Below are positions 53,931 through 63,521 of a stretch of DNA of 64,000 bases, piece after piece. Source of the DNA: an uncultured Pseudomonadota bacterium. Its GTDB lineage: Bacteria > Pseudomonadota > Alphaproteobacteria > RF32 > CAG-239. Under the pieces are notes generated by a model. It did no database searches. It was not told where the DNA came from and worked only from the letters and a program-made list of their open reading frames with translations. Positions within the stretch are counted from its first letter, which is position 1. Each line of letters begins with the position of its first letter. The DNA is taken from positions 1-64,000 of the forward strand of contig CAMRWU010000003.1 of NCBI GenBank assembly GCA_947054505.1, in the 5' to 3' direction. A program made the translations under genes and the position numbers.

Positions 53931-55055
53931 TTAAATCACCTCAATTTCTGCCTGCAGAGCACCACTGGCTTTAATCGCTTGCAAAATGCTGATAAGATCG
54001 CGCGGTGTGACACCCAGAGCGTTCAGTCCGTCGACCAACTCTTGCAAGTTAACGCCGGTATCGACAACGCTCAATTTTGTTTCCACACCCTCATTGATAT
54101 CAACAACCGAGGTTACACCGGTAACGGTTTGACCGTTTGAAAAAGGTAACGGCTGTGATACAAACGGGATATCCGTGATTTTGATGGTTAAATTACCCTG
54201 TGCGATGGCCAAACGATTGATTTTGACATCTTTTCCGATAACAACGATGCCTGAGCTTTCGTCAATAACCACTCTTGCCAGTTGATCGGGTTGAACCTGC
54301 AATTGTTCGACCTTTGTCATCAAATCAACAATTTTTCCCTGATATTTTTTCGGCACACTCAGGGTAACCGTTGCCGGATCGATAGCGTCGGCGGCGGTTG
54401 TTCCCAGCATGGCGTTGATGGCATCGGCCACACGGCGAGATGTCGTAAAATCAGGATTGCGCAGGGCAATGCGGATAACTTTCATATTGTCGAGCTTGAA
54501 AGGAATTTCATTTTCAATAATCGCTCCGCTGGCGATACGTCCGGAGGTCGGCACGCCCTTGACGACGGATTGTGTTGCTCCGCGAGCCGCGCTGGCTCCG
54601 ACAGCAATTTGTCCCTGAGCCAGAGCATAAACTTCGCCGTTAGCGCCGACCAAAGGTGTTGCCAATAATGTTCCGCCTTGCAGATTCTTTGCATCGCCGA
54701 TAGCACTGACCATCACGTCAATACGACTGCCTTGACGGGCAAAAGCCGGCAAATTGGCCGTGACCATAACGGCGGCAACGTTTTTGGCTTTGATTTGTCC
54801 GCCGCGAGCATTGATGCCGATTTGATCCAGCATAGAAATCAAGCTTTCTTTGGTAAAATCGACGGATTTGATGTTGTCACCGGTGCCGTTCAAACCGACA
54901 ACCAAGCCATAACCAACCAACTGGTTGTCTCTCACGCCTTCAAAATCGGCAATATCTTTGATGCGTGAGCTGGCAAAAGCTTCCCCGCTCATAAAGAGAG
55001 ACAATGCTGTGACAGCTGCAAAAGCCGCGGTTTTTATAGAGTTTAGACGTTTCAT
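53931..55055 (-). CDS. flgI: flagellar P-ring protein FlgI
   Basis: About 374 residues. Forms the periplasmic P-ring around the flagellar rod. Signal peptide (AAFAAVTALSLFMSGEAFA), then the conserved SRIKDIADFEGVRDNQLVGYGLVVGLNGTGD. Domain ends and the C-terminal VNLQELVDGLNALGVTPRDLISILQAIKASGALQAEIEVI are typical. The ATG at 55055 and the GTG at 55058 (three bp upstream) are both possible starts; GAGG lies 7-10 bp upstream. First gene of the operon flgI-flgJ-flgN-flgK-flgL; a sigma-54 promoter lies about 45 bp upstream. Confidence 0.96.
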   Translation of the reverse strand: MKRLNSIKTAAFAAVTALSLFMSGEAFASSRIKDIADFEGVRDNQLVGYGLVVGLNGTGDNIKSVDFTKESLISMLDQIGINARGGQIKAKNVAAVMVTANLPAFARQGSRIDVMVSAIGDAKNLQGGTLLATPLVGANGEVYALAQGQIAVGASAARGATQSVVKGVPTSGRIASGAIIENEIPFKLDNMKVIRIALRNPDFTTSRRVADAINAMLGTTAADAIDPATVTLSVPKKYQGKIVDLMTKVEQLQVQPDQLARVVIDESSGIVVIGKDVKINRLAIAQGNLTIKITDIPFVSQPLPFSNGQTVTGVTSVVDINEGVETKLSVVDTGVNLQELVDGLNALGVTPRDLISILQAIKASGALQAEIEVI

Positions 55056-55098
55056 CACGTTATGGCCTCAAAATTACAATTAAACTTATAGAAATAAA

Positions 55099-55115
55099 TG
55101 CAATTTTCGTGCCAA
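55099..55115 (-). promoter_or_regulatory. sigma-54 promoter of the flgI-flgJ-flgN-flgK-flgL operon
   Basis: Minus strand TTGGCACGAAAATTGCA: GG, 10 bp, GC. Differs at a few spacer bases from the fliK promoter. Confidence 0.85.
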
Positions 55116-55129
55116 AGAGTTTTGTAAAA

Positions 55130-55166
55130 ATGAAAAACCCTCAGGATAAAACCACCTGAGGGTTTG
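55130..55166 (-). terminator. terminator of the frameshifted cysteine-rich gene
   Basis: AAACCCTCAGG / CCTGAGGGTTT, 11-bp perfect stem, followed on the minus strand by a U-run. Confidence 0.85.
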
Positions 55167-55188
55167 AAGTTGCTTAATGAGCGTCTGT

Positions 55189-56825
55189 TTATAAGCCGCC
55201 GCAAGCCGCTCTGTCTATATAGCCGCAACCGATGTCAGATGTAGATAGTTCAGCGCCGCCGGCTAATTCAAAATGGTATACTCCGGTAGATGAGCCTGTA
55301 GAATTAATGGCTCCGAGTTTCAACAAACAACAGCATCGATCCATACCAGACAAATCATCACAGGGCTTGACATATTGGGTGGCACCACCGCCGCCGCTGC
55401 CACCTGAGCTATTGACAACGCAAGCACCTTGGCTGAATGTATAGTCTGGTTTGCAACTTGTTATTTTGTATTTGCCTTTACATTCAGAACAATTAGTGTT
55501 TGCTGGACACGATGTTAAATTATGATCTGAACAATCGACTATCGGGCAACATACTCGTCCATCTGTAGTCGGATATCCGAAACGATTACCGGGACACCTT
55601 GTGGAACTTGCAACAAATTCACCATTACATATTATACACTCTATTGAAGCATTCGTCGCTGCTGATGAGGTGGTATCTTGTGTGATTGAAAAATTTTTTG
55701 ATTGATAATATCCATCATCACATTTCTGGAACTTATATTTACCACCACACTCTAAACAAGTCGCATGTTCAGGGCATTCATCAAGATTATAATCGTCCGA
55801 ACAAGTTGTGCAACAGGTATTATCGACGGCACCATATTTTGTAGTCATTAATGTTCCTGCCGGACAGTTATCACTTTTACCGACCAATGTTCCACCACAA
55901 TGGTGACATTCGTATTTCTGTTCAGAATCTGATCCGCCCCATGTCGTATATGCATGCGTATCTATTACTTTATAGTACCCGTCATTACAGTTTTCCAGTT
56001 TGTATTTGCCGTCACATTGACTGCACTTGGCGTTGTCCGGACAAGAGGTTAAAGTATAATCCGAACAATCTTTAACACAGCTGTTACCGCTCTTAACATA
56101 GCCATTATTACACTCAAATTTGTATCTTGTTACTTCTTCTGATCCGCAACCGGTACTGCATTCACTCGTCTTAGTCGCATTTGCCGGAATACTGGTCACC
56201 GGATAATTGGCGGCGGTACAGGTTGTATCGATGTTGTTACACTTGTACAAACCGCAAGGTTTACCGCCGGACAATTGCATTGCGCATATTTCACAGTCCT
56301 TAATACTCCGGGCAATGATCCTGCAAGACTACTTGATGGAAGCGTTTTTGACAGCTCAGCTACTGTATCTTTTTTAACTAACGCACTATCCACCATCGTC
56401 GGTTTCTTTATATCTGAACAACCTTCGCTAAGTTTTTTAGGTGAGCGACAGTTGCTTGCGGTGTATTTGTAATAAGAAGTGTCACAAACACATTCTTCAT
56501 AACAGGTCAAACCGGCTATCGGATGTTTGGTACCTTTGCCAACCCGATGTGCGCCACAACTGTCCAACAAGCCATAGGTCGCACAGTTTTTCTCACTCTT
56601 GTTGCTACCGCCATCATCAACACGCTTATTTCCATAACTCTTGTTATCACCCAAATAATCAGGCAACCACGTCACTTTGGCAAGTTGATAACTTTCGCCG
56701 GAAGAAGCATATGAGGCCGGTTCCAGTGGTGTAGGGTTTTGTTTTAAGAGGAGGTTGGCTACCGCTTTATCAATTAAGAAAAATGACGTTAAAGCGAAAC
56801 ATAACAAAGACAGATGATGTTTCAT
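55189..56825 (-). pseudogene. cysteine-rich exported protein gene, frameshifted near 56275
   Basis: Two overlapping frames: 56825-56196 (209 residues) and 56280-55189 (363 residues, ATG without ribosome site). The first has the signal peptide and the shared LLLKQNPTPLEPASYASSGE module of the 46.97-kb protein and diverges after KYAQCNCP. The second continues in a new frame with GGKPCGLYKCNNIDTTCTAA, which aligns with GGQQCGLCKCNNIDTTCTEA of the paralogue. The intervening module (from DCPVGYTAGVTTC to FNGW in the paralogue) is missing, so the shift probably came with a deletion. The rest is cysteine-rich modules (CPDNAKCSQCDGKYKLENC) and a Gly-rich/Cys-rich tail, without leucine-rich repeats. 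It could be a pseudogene, a phase-variable gene, or an assembly error. Its promoter and terminator are intact. Confidence 0.8.
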
Positions 56826-56867
56826 GGCAGCCTCCTTTGCTTAAAATAGAACCGTTCTCCCCAGTCT

Positions 56868-56920
56868 ATTTTAACAAAATCAGCACAAAGTATCAACAAT
56901 TAATCGCACCAAGGGGACAA
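56868..56920 (-). promoter_or_regulatory. promoter with conserved upstream box of the frameshifted cysteine-rich gene
   Basis: Minus strand box TTGTCCCCTT (56920-56911), 14 bp, -35 TTGATA (56896-56891), 17 bp, -10 TAAAAT (56873-56868). Same geometry as the 46.87-kb promoter and the left-edge promoter. Confidence 0.75.
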
Positions 56921-56951
56921 AAAAAGCCCTCCTTTTTAGGGGAGGGCTTGG
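56920..56951 (-). terminator. terminator of the hypothetical gene at 56965
   Basis: AAGCCCTCC / GGAGGGCTT stem with a U-run on the minus strand. It abuts the upstream box of the next promoter. Confidence 0.8.
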
Positions 56952-56964
56952 GAAGAGAGGTAAA

Positions 56965-57438
56965 TCAATGTGCGACAACGACCGTTGGAATTTTACCATG
57001 CGTTGTGCAGTCATAAACGATAAATTGGTTTTCCGTCTTGACAACAATGCAGTGGATGGGGGGGATGTAAGGGGGCGGGGCATCAGTGTAAGGAAATTCT
57101 CCTTGACAGCACCAGCCCAAACCATCAACACATGCCCAAAAGTGGCGAGCCTCAGGACCGGGATAAATCCAGTCCGGAGAAACCGTTGCATCAGCGCGAC
57201 CAATGATGTAAACGTCGCCGGAGTTTATTGCCGCAAGATGTTCCTTTGGGATAGAACATATTTTGGTGCCGGCGATGAGCAATTGAATGCCGTAGGTTGT
57301 AGCAAACGCGGCTTCGACGTGCGCGATATCTTGGATGTTGCCACCAACGCGGCCAACGGCCTCTTTGACTCTGCCAAGACGGATGTCGTCATAGAAAAAC
57401 ACAAATACTCTCGAGTCAACGATGGGAAGTATCGTCAT
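56965..57438 (-). CDS. hypothetical protein
   Basis: About 157 residues from the ATG at 57438 (MTILPIVDSRVFVFFYDDIRLGRVKEAVGRVGG); an in-frame ATG at 57504 would add 22 residues. Neither start has a strong ribosome site. The plus-strand frame over the same DNA is rejected because the downstream terminator and protein composition favour the minus strand. The N-terminal part looks like an alpha/beta domain (VFVFFYDD, TTYGIQLLIAGT, GDVYIIGRADA), and the C-terminal part is Trp/Pro/Cys-containing (HFWACVDGLGWCCQGEFPYT). No signal peptide. Unrecognised. Confidence 0.55.
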   Translation of the reverse strand: MTILPIVDSRVFVFFYDDIRLGRVKEAVGRVGGNIQDIAHVEAAFATTYGIQLLIAGTKICSIPKEHLAAINSGDVYIIGRADATVSPDWIYPGPEARHFWACVDGLGWCCQGEFPYTDAPPPYIPPIHCIVVKTENQFIVYDCTTHGKIPTVVVAH

Positions 57439-57582
57439 GTTTTTTTGTTTTTCAGGAGAGAAGATAACATTCCTCTCAGGCGTGAATCTCTTATTGTCGC
57501 ACATGCCAAGTGCAACGAGATGTACAAAATAACGTTATAATACGACTTAACAAGAAAAATATCGTAAAAATTGAAAATTTTG

Positions 57583-58983
57583 TCAAATATTTTTAGCCAC
57601 TTCGTCGTGATCACTGAACGGATAGATTTTCCCGTTAATATATTGTCCCGTTTCGTGACCTTTGCCGGCAATAATCAAAACATCACCAGATTGCAAACCG
57701 GCAATGGCTGTTTTAATAGCTTCTGCGCGATTGCCGATATTTTGTCCCTTAGGGCAAGCCGCCATAATCTGGCTGCGAATGTTTTCGGCATTTTCGGTGC
57801 GCGGATTGTCATCCGTCACAAAAACGACATCAGCCAAGTCATTGGCTATTTTTCCCATAATCGGGCGCTTGGTGGCATCTCTGTCTCCGCCACAGCCAAA
57901 AACAACGGCAAGCCGATTGCAGGTGTGAGGTTTCAGCGCTTTGATAACATTTTCCAAAGCATCCGGTGTGTGGGCATAATCAATATAAATAGCCGCTCCG
58001 TTATGACTGCCGGCAAGTTCCAGACGACCTTTCGCGCCATGAATTTTATCGGCATATTTAATTACTTCAAACGGTTTTCCTGTTAATTCGGCTGTCATCC
58101 CCAGCGCACAGAGAACATTCATTGCCTGAAAACCGCCGGCCAGAGGAATATCGATTGTCATCTGCTGACCGAAATAATCGAGTTCGAGCCGTTGTCCGTG
58201 TGGTAGAGGTGTTGAGTTTAATAAACGCAGTTCTTTGCCGTTGCGTCCGTAGGTGATAATTTTTTTACCATGAGTACGGCAACATTCTTCCAATTGAGAA
58301 AAAGCGTCAATATCAGCATTAAGAACAGCAGAACCGCCGTCAATCAGATTATGTGTAAACAAAATCATTTTTGCGGCCAGATAGTTTTCAAAGGTTTTGT
58401 GATAATCCATATGGTCCTGCGTCAAGTTGGTAAATCCGGCGACATTAACCCTGACACCGCCGATACGATATTGGTGCAAACCATGGCTGGAGGCTTCAAT
58501 TGCCAGATAATCATATCCGTCATCAGCCAAAGCTTTTAGTTCTTGTTGTACGGTTACGGCATTAGGCGTTGTATTGGGCGAGGGAATAGGCGCCTCGTTT
58601 CCTTTTATAAAACCCAACGTTCCCATGCTGGCAGCTTTTTCTCCCATCATTGTCAAAATCTGACGGATAAAGTCAGCGATAGATGTTTTGCCGTTGGTGC
58701 CTGTAATGGCGGCGATATGTGACGGTTGCCGACCATAAAATTTAGCGACAGCTTGCGCAAAGGCCAGATGTGGGGTGTCGGCTTTAATAACCGGAACCGG
58801 CAATTCTTCGTTATAATCAGAGCGAACAATAACCGCCGCCGCACCTTTTTCTATGGCTGCGGCAATAAATTTGTCATCATTTAACGAACCGAATAAATAT
58901 CCTGATTTAATTTCGCGGGAATCTGCCGAAAGTCCGGTAATGTCAATATCTAAAGTGCTGTCGGTTATCTGATTGAGTTTCAT
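57583..58983 (-). CDS. murE: UDP-N-acetylmuramoyl-tripeptide synthetase (meso-DAP-adding) MurE
   Basis: 466 residues. Adds meso-diaminopimelate to UDP-MurNAc-L-Ala-D-Glu in peptidoglycan synthesis. N-terminal UDP-binding domain (about residues 15-85), the ATP-binding loop ITGTNGKTSIADFIRQ (about 94), the carbamylated-lysine region and the C-terminal DDNPRTEN motif (about 388), whose DNPR is specific for meso-DAP. Ribosome site AAAAGGAC. It stands alone, outside any visible division/cell-wall cluster. Divergent from the ABC-F gene. Confidence 0.95.
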   Translation of the reverse strand: MKLNQITDSTLDIDITGLSADSREIKSGYLFGSLNDDKFIAAAIEKGAAAVIVRSDYNEELPVPVIKADTPHLAFAQAVAKFYGRQPSHIAAITGTNGKTSIADFIRQILTMMGEKAASMGTLGFIKGNEAPIPSPNTTPNAVTVQQELKALADDGYDYLAIEASSHGLHQYRIGGVRVNVAGFTNLTQDHMDYHKTFENYLAAKMILFTHNLIDGGSAVLNADIDAFSQLEECCRTHGKKIITYGRNGKELRLLNSTPLPHGQRLELDYFGQQMTIDIPLAGGFQAMNVLCALGMTAELTGKPFEVIKYADKIHGAKGRLELAGSHNGAAIYIDYAHTPDALENVIKALKPHTCNRLAVVFGCGGDRDATKRPIMGKIANDLADVVFVTDDNPRTENAENIRSQIMAACPKGQNIGNRAEAIKTAIAGLQSGDVLIIAGKGHETGQYINGKIYPFSDHDEVAKNI

Positions 58984-59083
58984 ACTTTTGTCCTTTTCTG
59001 AATAATATCGGAATCATAAGCCCAAACTTTAAAAATTTGATTAAAAATTTGACAGTTTATAAGCCCTGTGTCATAAACAAGCC

Positions 59084-60934
59084 ATGATAGATATAAATGA
59101 CATAACGGTACGAATTGGTTCCAAAGTTTTGCTGGAAAATGCATCCGCTCACATTTCCGATGGTTGGAAAGTCGGTTTGGTGGGTGCGAACGGTTGCGGT
59201 AAAACCACTTTGTTTCGAGTTTTGCGGGGCGAGTTGGAAACCGAATTGGGAGATGTCTTTTTGCCGGCATCAAGCCGTATCAGCTACGTTGCGCAAGAGT
59301 TCGAAAGCCTCGAAGAACCGATTTTGGAATATATTTTGGCACAAGATAAGGAACGAACGGAGCTTCTGGTCCGTCTGGAAAACGCCGACGCTGAAGAAAC
59401 GGCAGAGATACATGAGCGATTGAATATTCTCGGTGCCGCATCAGCCCAAGCACGGGCATCGTCTATTTTAAGCGGCTTAGGCTTTTCAGAACAAGATTTG
59501 AGCCGAAAAATCAGAGAGTTTTCCGGAGGCTGGCGGATGCGTTTGGCTCTGGCTGCCGCTCTGTTTCAGTCGTCGGATGTGTTGTTCATGGATGAACCGA
59601 CCAATCACCTTGATTTGGAGGCGTCACTCTGGTTGGAGGGGCATTTGCGCAGATATCGCGGCACATTACTACTCATCAGTCACGATCGCTACATACTTAA
59701 TAATATATGTAATCATATCTTGCACTTTGATCATGGGCGATTGCAGACCTATGGCGGAAATTACGATTCTTTTGAGCAAAACAGAGCATTACAACGGGAA
59801 TTGCAGAACAAAACGGTCGAGAAACAAGCCGCCAAACGGCAACATCTGCAATCATACATAGATCGCTTCCGCTATAAGGCATCAAAAGCCAAACAGGCGC
59901 AAAGCCGCATTAAAATGTTGGAAAAAATGCCGGTTTTGACAACAGCGGAGCAAGATTATGTCAGTTGTTTCAATTTTCCTGAAATTCAGGCCTTGCCATC
60001 TCCGATGTTGGTGTTGGAAGATGCTTCTGCCGGCTATGGTGATAAAATCGTTTTGCAAAAGCTTAATTTATCAATTGTTGAAAATGACAGAATAGCTTTG
60101 CTCGGTGCGAACGGAAACGGCAAGTCGACATTTGCCAAATTGTTGTCTGGGCGTTTGCCGTTGATGGGCGGACAACGAAAAGCATCGTCAAAATTAAAGG
60201 TTGGTTATTTTGCTCAGCATCAGAGCGAAGAGCTTCCGGTTGAATTGACCGCGGCGGAATATATGGGACAACTGATGCCTGAAGCGACGGAAAGCGTTGT
60301 GCGGGCGCATCTGGCTCAGTTTGGGCTCACTCAGGAAAAGTCGATTACGCAGATTGCGCGATTGTCCGGCGGAGAAAAAGCCCGTTTGCTGTTTGCCGCG
60401 ATGACGCGTCATGCGCCACAGCTTTTGATATTGGACGAACCGACAAACCATCTGGATATTGACGGGCGCGATGCCCTGATGGATGCTCTCAACCGCTATA
60501 AAGGAGCCGTTGTTCTGATTACCCATGATTTTCATTTGATTGAGATGGTGGCAGATAATCTCTGGTTGGTTAAAGACGGCAGGGTACGCCCGTATGATGG
60601 CGATCTTGAAGATTATAAAAATATGTTGCTGTCCGAAAAACCGGCTTCGCGTGAAGCAAAAGAAAAAAATTCGGGAAAAGTGCAAAGAGAACAACAGTTG
60701 GCGCGGCGCGCGGAAATAAATGCATTGAAAACCAAAATCTCCCGCTTGGAAAAAGAACTGCAACAGTTGCAAAAACAAAAAAACGATATGGAAGGGCGTT
60801 TTGCGCAACAACTTCCGTTACAAGAACTTATCGATTTGCAAAAGAATTTCAAAAGTTTGGAAACGGCGATTGAAGATAATGAGATTCGGTGGCTGGAGGC
60901 TTGTTCCGAATTGGAAAATTTAACCGCAGAATAA
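59084..60934 (+). CDS. ABC-F family ATPase (YheS/Uup-like)
   Basis: 616 residues, two ATP-binding cassettes and no membrane domain, so it acts on ribosomes rather than in transport. Cassette 1: Walker A GANGCGKTT (about 35-43), signature FSGGWRMRLALA, Walker B VLFMDEPTNHLDLEASLWLE. A linker of about 80 charged residues follows (about 235-310). Cassette 2: Walker A GANGNGKST, signature LSGGEKARLLF, Walker B LLILDEPTNHLDIDGRDALM. A C-terminal coiled coil (about 530-610, AEINALKTKISRLEKELQQL) matches the Uup/YheS extension. Members rescue or tune translating ribosomes. No good ribosome site is seen upstream of the ATG. Confidence 0.93.
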   Translation: MIDINDITVRIGSKVLLENASAHISDGWKVGLVGANGCGKTTLFRVLRGELETELGDVFLPASSRISYVAQEFESLEEPILEYILAQDKERTELLVRLENADAEETAEIHERLNILGAASAQARASSILSGLGFSEQDLSRKIREFSGGWRMRLALAAALFQSSDVLFMDEPTNHLDLEASLWLEGHLRRYRGTLLLISHDRYILNNICNHILHFDHGRLQTYGGNYDSFEQNRALQRELQNKTVEKQAAKRQHLQSYIDRFRYKASKAKQAQSRIKMLEKMPVLTTAEQDYVSCFNFPEIQALPSPMLVLEDASAGYGDKIVLQKLNLSIVENDRIALLGANGNGKSTFAKLLSGRLPLMGGQRKASSKLKVGYFAQHQSEELPVELTAAEYMGQLMPEATESVVRAHLAQFGLTQEKSITQIARLSGGEKARLLFAAMTRHAPQLLILDEPTNHLDIDGRDALMDALNRYKGAVVLITHDFHLIEMVADNLWLVKDGRVRPYDGDLEDYKNMLLSEKPASREAKEKNSGKVQREQQLARRAEINALKTKISRLEKELQQLQKQKNDMEGRFAQQLPLQELIDLQKNFKSLETAIEDNEIRWLEACSELENLTAE

Positions 60935-61006
60935 CTGAAAAAAACGGTTAACTTTTTAAAATATCTCGCGTAACATAAAGAAAACAAACATCCGAAAGGG
61001 GATAAA

Positions 61007-61507
61007 ATGTCAAAAATAGCGGCTCTGGCGATAACACTTCTGGTATGGGCTTTTCCTTTGCAGGCGCAAACACCGCAATATTATTTGTTTTATAATATGA
61101 ACAGCGCCGATATCAGCGAGATTAATATCTCCAAAAGTGAGATTGCCGAGATTTTTGATTCCGAATTCGGTCCTGCTTCCGATGAACTGCCGGATAAGGT
61201 CAAGGACGAAGATTTTTATGTCGCGCTGTTTCCTGATCAAAGTTATGTTTTTATCCTCAATGCTCCTTTCAATTGCGGTCGCTTGGGGTGCAATACCCAA
61301 GTCTATGAACGTGATAAAGATGGAGACTTGATGCATAAGGATTCGTCTTTTCCCGTGATTTGTGAAGATAACGACGATGATAAGCTGCTTTGCGTTAAAG
61401 GCGGGTACAAAAAGGTCAGGAAAGAAGTCAAGAAAAAAGGCCCCGTCCATTATCCGGCGCCCCTTCCGGAGGGAACAGGTGTTGTTAAAGATATTTCCAA
61501 ACGCTAA
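61007..61507 (+). CDS. exported hypothetical protein
   Basis: 166 residues. A signal peptide (AALAITLLVWAFPLQAQ, cleaved after AQA) and an acidic mature part with two Cys pairs (CGRLGC and CEDNDDDKLLC) that could form disulfides. The tail is Lys/Pro-rich. CGAAAGGGG is the ribosome site. The last 29 bp overlap the start of the GH13 gene, so the two genes are coupled. Function unknown. Confidence 0.75.
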   Translation: MSKIAALAITLLVWAFPLQAQTPQYYLFYNMNSADISEINISKSEIAEIFDSEFGPASDELPDKVKDEDFYVALFPDQSYVFILNAPFNCGRLGCNTQVYERDKDGDLMHKDSSFPVICEDNDDDKLLCVKGGYKKVRKEVKKKGPVHYPAPLPEGTGVVKDISKR

Positions 61508-62795
61508 AAAGGGATTGCTTTTCCCCAACAGAAGCTGGGCGGATAAGTCTTTCTTTTATCATATATATCCTTTGGGATTTTGCGGAGCGGAAACGTATAA
61601 CGATTTTCAAATGCCGGTCGTTTCCCGTTTAACAAAAGTATTGGAATGGTTACCTCATATCCGCAATCTTGGCGCCGATGCCTTATATATAGGGCCGTTG
61701 TTTGAAACATCCGTCCATGGCTATGATACGGCGGATTATTTCCATGTTGATAGGCGCTTAGGATGCAATGATGACCTTCGCTCATTGGCGCAAGCCCTGC
61801 ATGCAAGAGGAATGAAACTGGTGCTTGATGCCGTTTTCAATCATGTCGGGCGTCGTTTTTTCGCGTTTCAGGACGTTTTGCGCCACAAGGAGCAGTCGGC
61901 ATATTGCTCATGGTTTTGTCTCGATTTTTCAAAAGACAATCATTACGGTGATGGTTTTTGTTATGAGGGATGGGCCGGATGTGACGATATTGTTAAACTG
62001 AATTTGGCTCACCCTCCGGTTCGTGATTATTTGTTAAAAGTTGTTTCTTTTTGGGTTCGTGAGTTTGATGTTGATGGCTTGCGCCTTGATGCGGCCAATC
62101 GTTTATGCCGCCGTTTTGTACGGGAGCTTTCCGCTCATTGTCGGGGTTTGAAAAATGATTTTTGGCTGATGGGTGAATATGTGTATGGTGATTATGCCCG
62201 TTTGGCTTGTCCGCAGATGTGCCATTCCGTAACCAATTATGAGGGATATCAGGCGTTACATAGTAGCTTTAACCAAGGAAACCTGCGCGAGTTGGCGCAT
62301 ACGTTGGAACGGCAATTTCATCGCGGTACCGGCGTCTATCGGCACTGTCTTCTTTACAATTTTTTAGACAATCACGATGTTTCCCGAATTGCCAGTATCA
62401 TAAAAGACAAACGAAAACTGTTTCCTCTGTATACGTTGCTATTTACAATCTCCGGCATCCCCTCAATATATTATGGTAGTGAGTGGGAAGAAAAGGGAGA
62501 GCGTTCACAGGGAGATGCTTGTGTCCGTCCCTGCCTTGAGCGACAAAAAGATAAGGATTTGACCTCGCATATCAGAAAATTGGCATGCTTGCGTCGACAA
62601 AATCCTGTTCTGGTTTATGGTGATTTTCGGCTTATCGATGTGGAGAGTGATATTTTGGTGTTTTCCAGACGTTGGCAACGACAAGAGGCTAGGATAGCGG
62701 TGAACATAAGCGCAAAAACAAAGCGTCTGAAGCGGGGAATGCAATGCAAATATCTTCCTCCGTATGGTTCATCTTGCGAAATTTTTTCTTTATAA
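61479..62795 (+). CDS. GH13 alpha-amylase-family glycoside hydrolase
   Basis: About 438 residues from the GTG at 61479, which has GGAGGG 5 bp upstream; farther upstream the frame is open but reads as non-homologous sequence within the preceding gene. The GH13 barrel begins near residue 20 (FFYHIYPLGFCG). Region I is LDAVFNHVG, region II is VDGLRLDAAN with the nucleophile Asp, region III is LMGEYVYG with the acid Glu, and region IV is FLDNHDVSRI. Length and lack of a signal peptide fit a cytoplasmic maltodextrin- or neopullulanase-like enzyme. It overlaps the preceding secreted-protein gene by 29 bp. With glgX at 24.7 kb it would degrade alpha-glucans. The CRPCLERQKDK region is unusual. Confidence 0.85.
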   Translation: MLLKIFPNAKKGLLFPNRSWADKSFFYHIYPLGFCGAETYNDFQMPVVSRLTKVLEWLPHIRNLGADALYIGPLFETSVHGYDTADYFHVDRRLGCNDDLRSLAQALHARGMKLVLDAVFNHVGRRFFAFQDVLRHKEQSAYCSWFCLDFSKDNHYGDGFCYEGWAGCDDIVKLNLAHPPVRDYLLKVVSFWVREFDVDGLRLDAANRLCRRFVRELSAHCRGLKNDFWLMGEYVYGDYARLACPQMCHSVTNYEGYQALHSSFNQGNLRELAHTLERQFHRGTGVYRHCLLYNFLDNHDVSRIASIIKDKRKLFPLYTLLFTISGIPSIYYGSEWEEKGERSQGDACVRPCLERQKDKDLTSHIRKLACLRRQNPVLVYGDFRLIDVESDILVFSRRWQRQEARIAVNISAKTKRLKRGMQCKYLPPYGSSCEIFSL

Positions 62796-62943
62796 ATGGT
62801 CTTTTTTGGATATTTTTTGTAAAAAGTTAAAAAAATATTAAGAAAAGGCTTGATTTTTTATAAAATGTATGTATATTAAACAAAAAATTACGCAAAATTG
62901 CGAAAATTGTCAATTTAATATAAACTTTAAGATGGAGCTTCTT

Positions 62944-63417
62944 ATGAAAAAAGTTTTAGTTTTGTCCTTAGCTTTGTTTTTGTCTGCCTGCGCTTGTATG
63001 GATAGCAATGAGCCGGAAGTTGTTTATGAAACACGCCGTACATCAAATTATGTTCAGCAACGTGGTCAGGATTGTGATTTTTATGAAAACGGCACCTGCT
63101 ATCACTATGTTTATGATACCAGCTATGCTCCGTCTTCATACCGTCGTTATGAACAAAACCGTTATTCAACCGGCACACGTGAAGTTCGTGAAAAACGCCT
63201 CTTCAACGGTTCTTCTTGCTCAAGCAGCCGCACAACATATTCCAACAATTCTCCTTGCGGCAAACCGGTTGTCAGAGAAAGCCGTGAACCTGTAGAAGTT
63301 GTTTACAAGAAAACTCGTTATACAACGGTTTATGAACCGAAAACTTATGAAGAAGTCAGCTATGAAAAAGAACCGTACACCGGTTATAAGAGAGAAGGTT
63401 GTCGTGACTGCCTGTAA
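62944..63417 (+). CDS. Tyr-rich lipoprotein
   Basis: About 157 residues from the ATG at 62944 (GGAG upstream); in-frame upstream ATGs at 62869 and 62932 are less fitting. Lipoprotein signal MKKVLVLSLALFLSAC with lipobox LSAC. The mature part is low-complexity, Tyr/Arg/Glu-rich (TRRTSNYVQQR, YEEVSYEKEPYTGYKREG), with several Cys. The composition resembles small surface lipoproteins, but no family is recognised. Followed by a perfect terminator. Confidence 0.7.
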   Translation: MKKVLVLSLALFLSACACMDSNEPEVVYETRRTSNYVQQRGQDCDFYENGTCYHYVYDTSYAPSSYRRYEQNRYSTGTREVREKRLFNGSSCSSSRTTYSNNSPCGKPVVRESREPVEVVYKKTRYTTVYEPKTYEEVSYEKEPYTGYKREGCRDCL

Positions 63418-63446
63418 TCCTTGATGATGGATTTATAATAAACATA

Positions 63447-63476
63447 AAAACTCCGGAAACTTCCGGAGTTTTTTTA
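63447..63476 (+). terminator. terminator after the Tyr-rich lipoprotein gene
   Basis: AACTCCGGAA-AC-TTCCGGAGTT followed by a run of T. Confidence 0.9.
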
Positions 63477-63521
63477 TTTGCAATTAAAAGATTCGTGTCC
63501 TATGTTGAAGGCGGAGGAAAT

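Noticed and set aside
56968..57540. Plus-strand open frame of 190 residues opposite the hypothetical gene at 56965-57438
   Set aside because: No ribosome site or domain. The terminator at 56920-56951 and residue composition favour the minus-strand gene.
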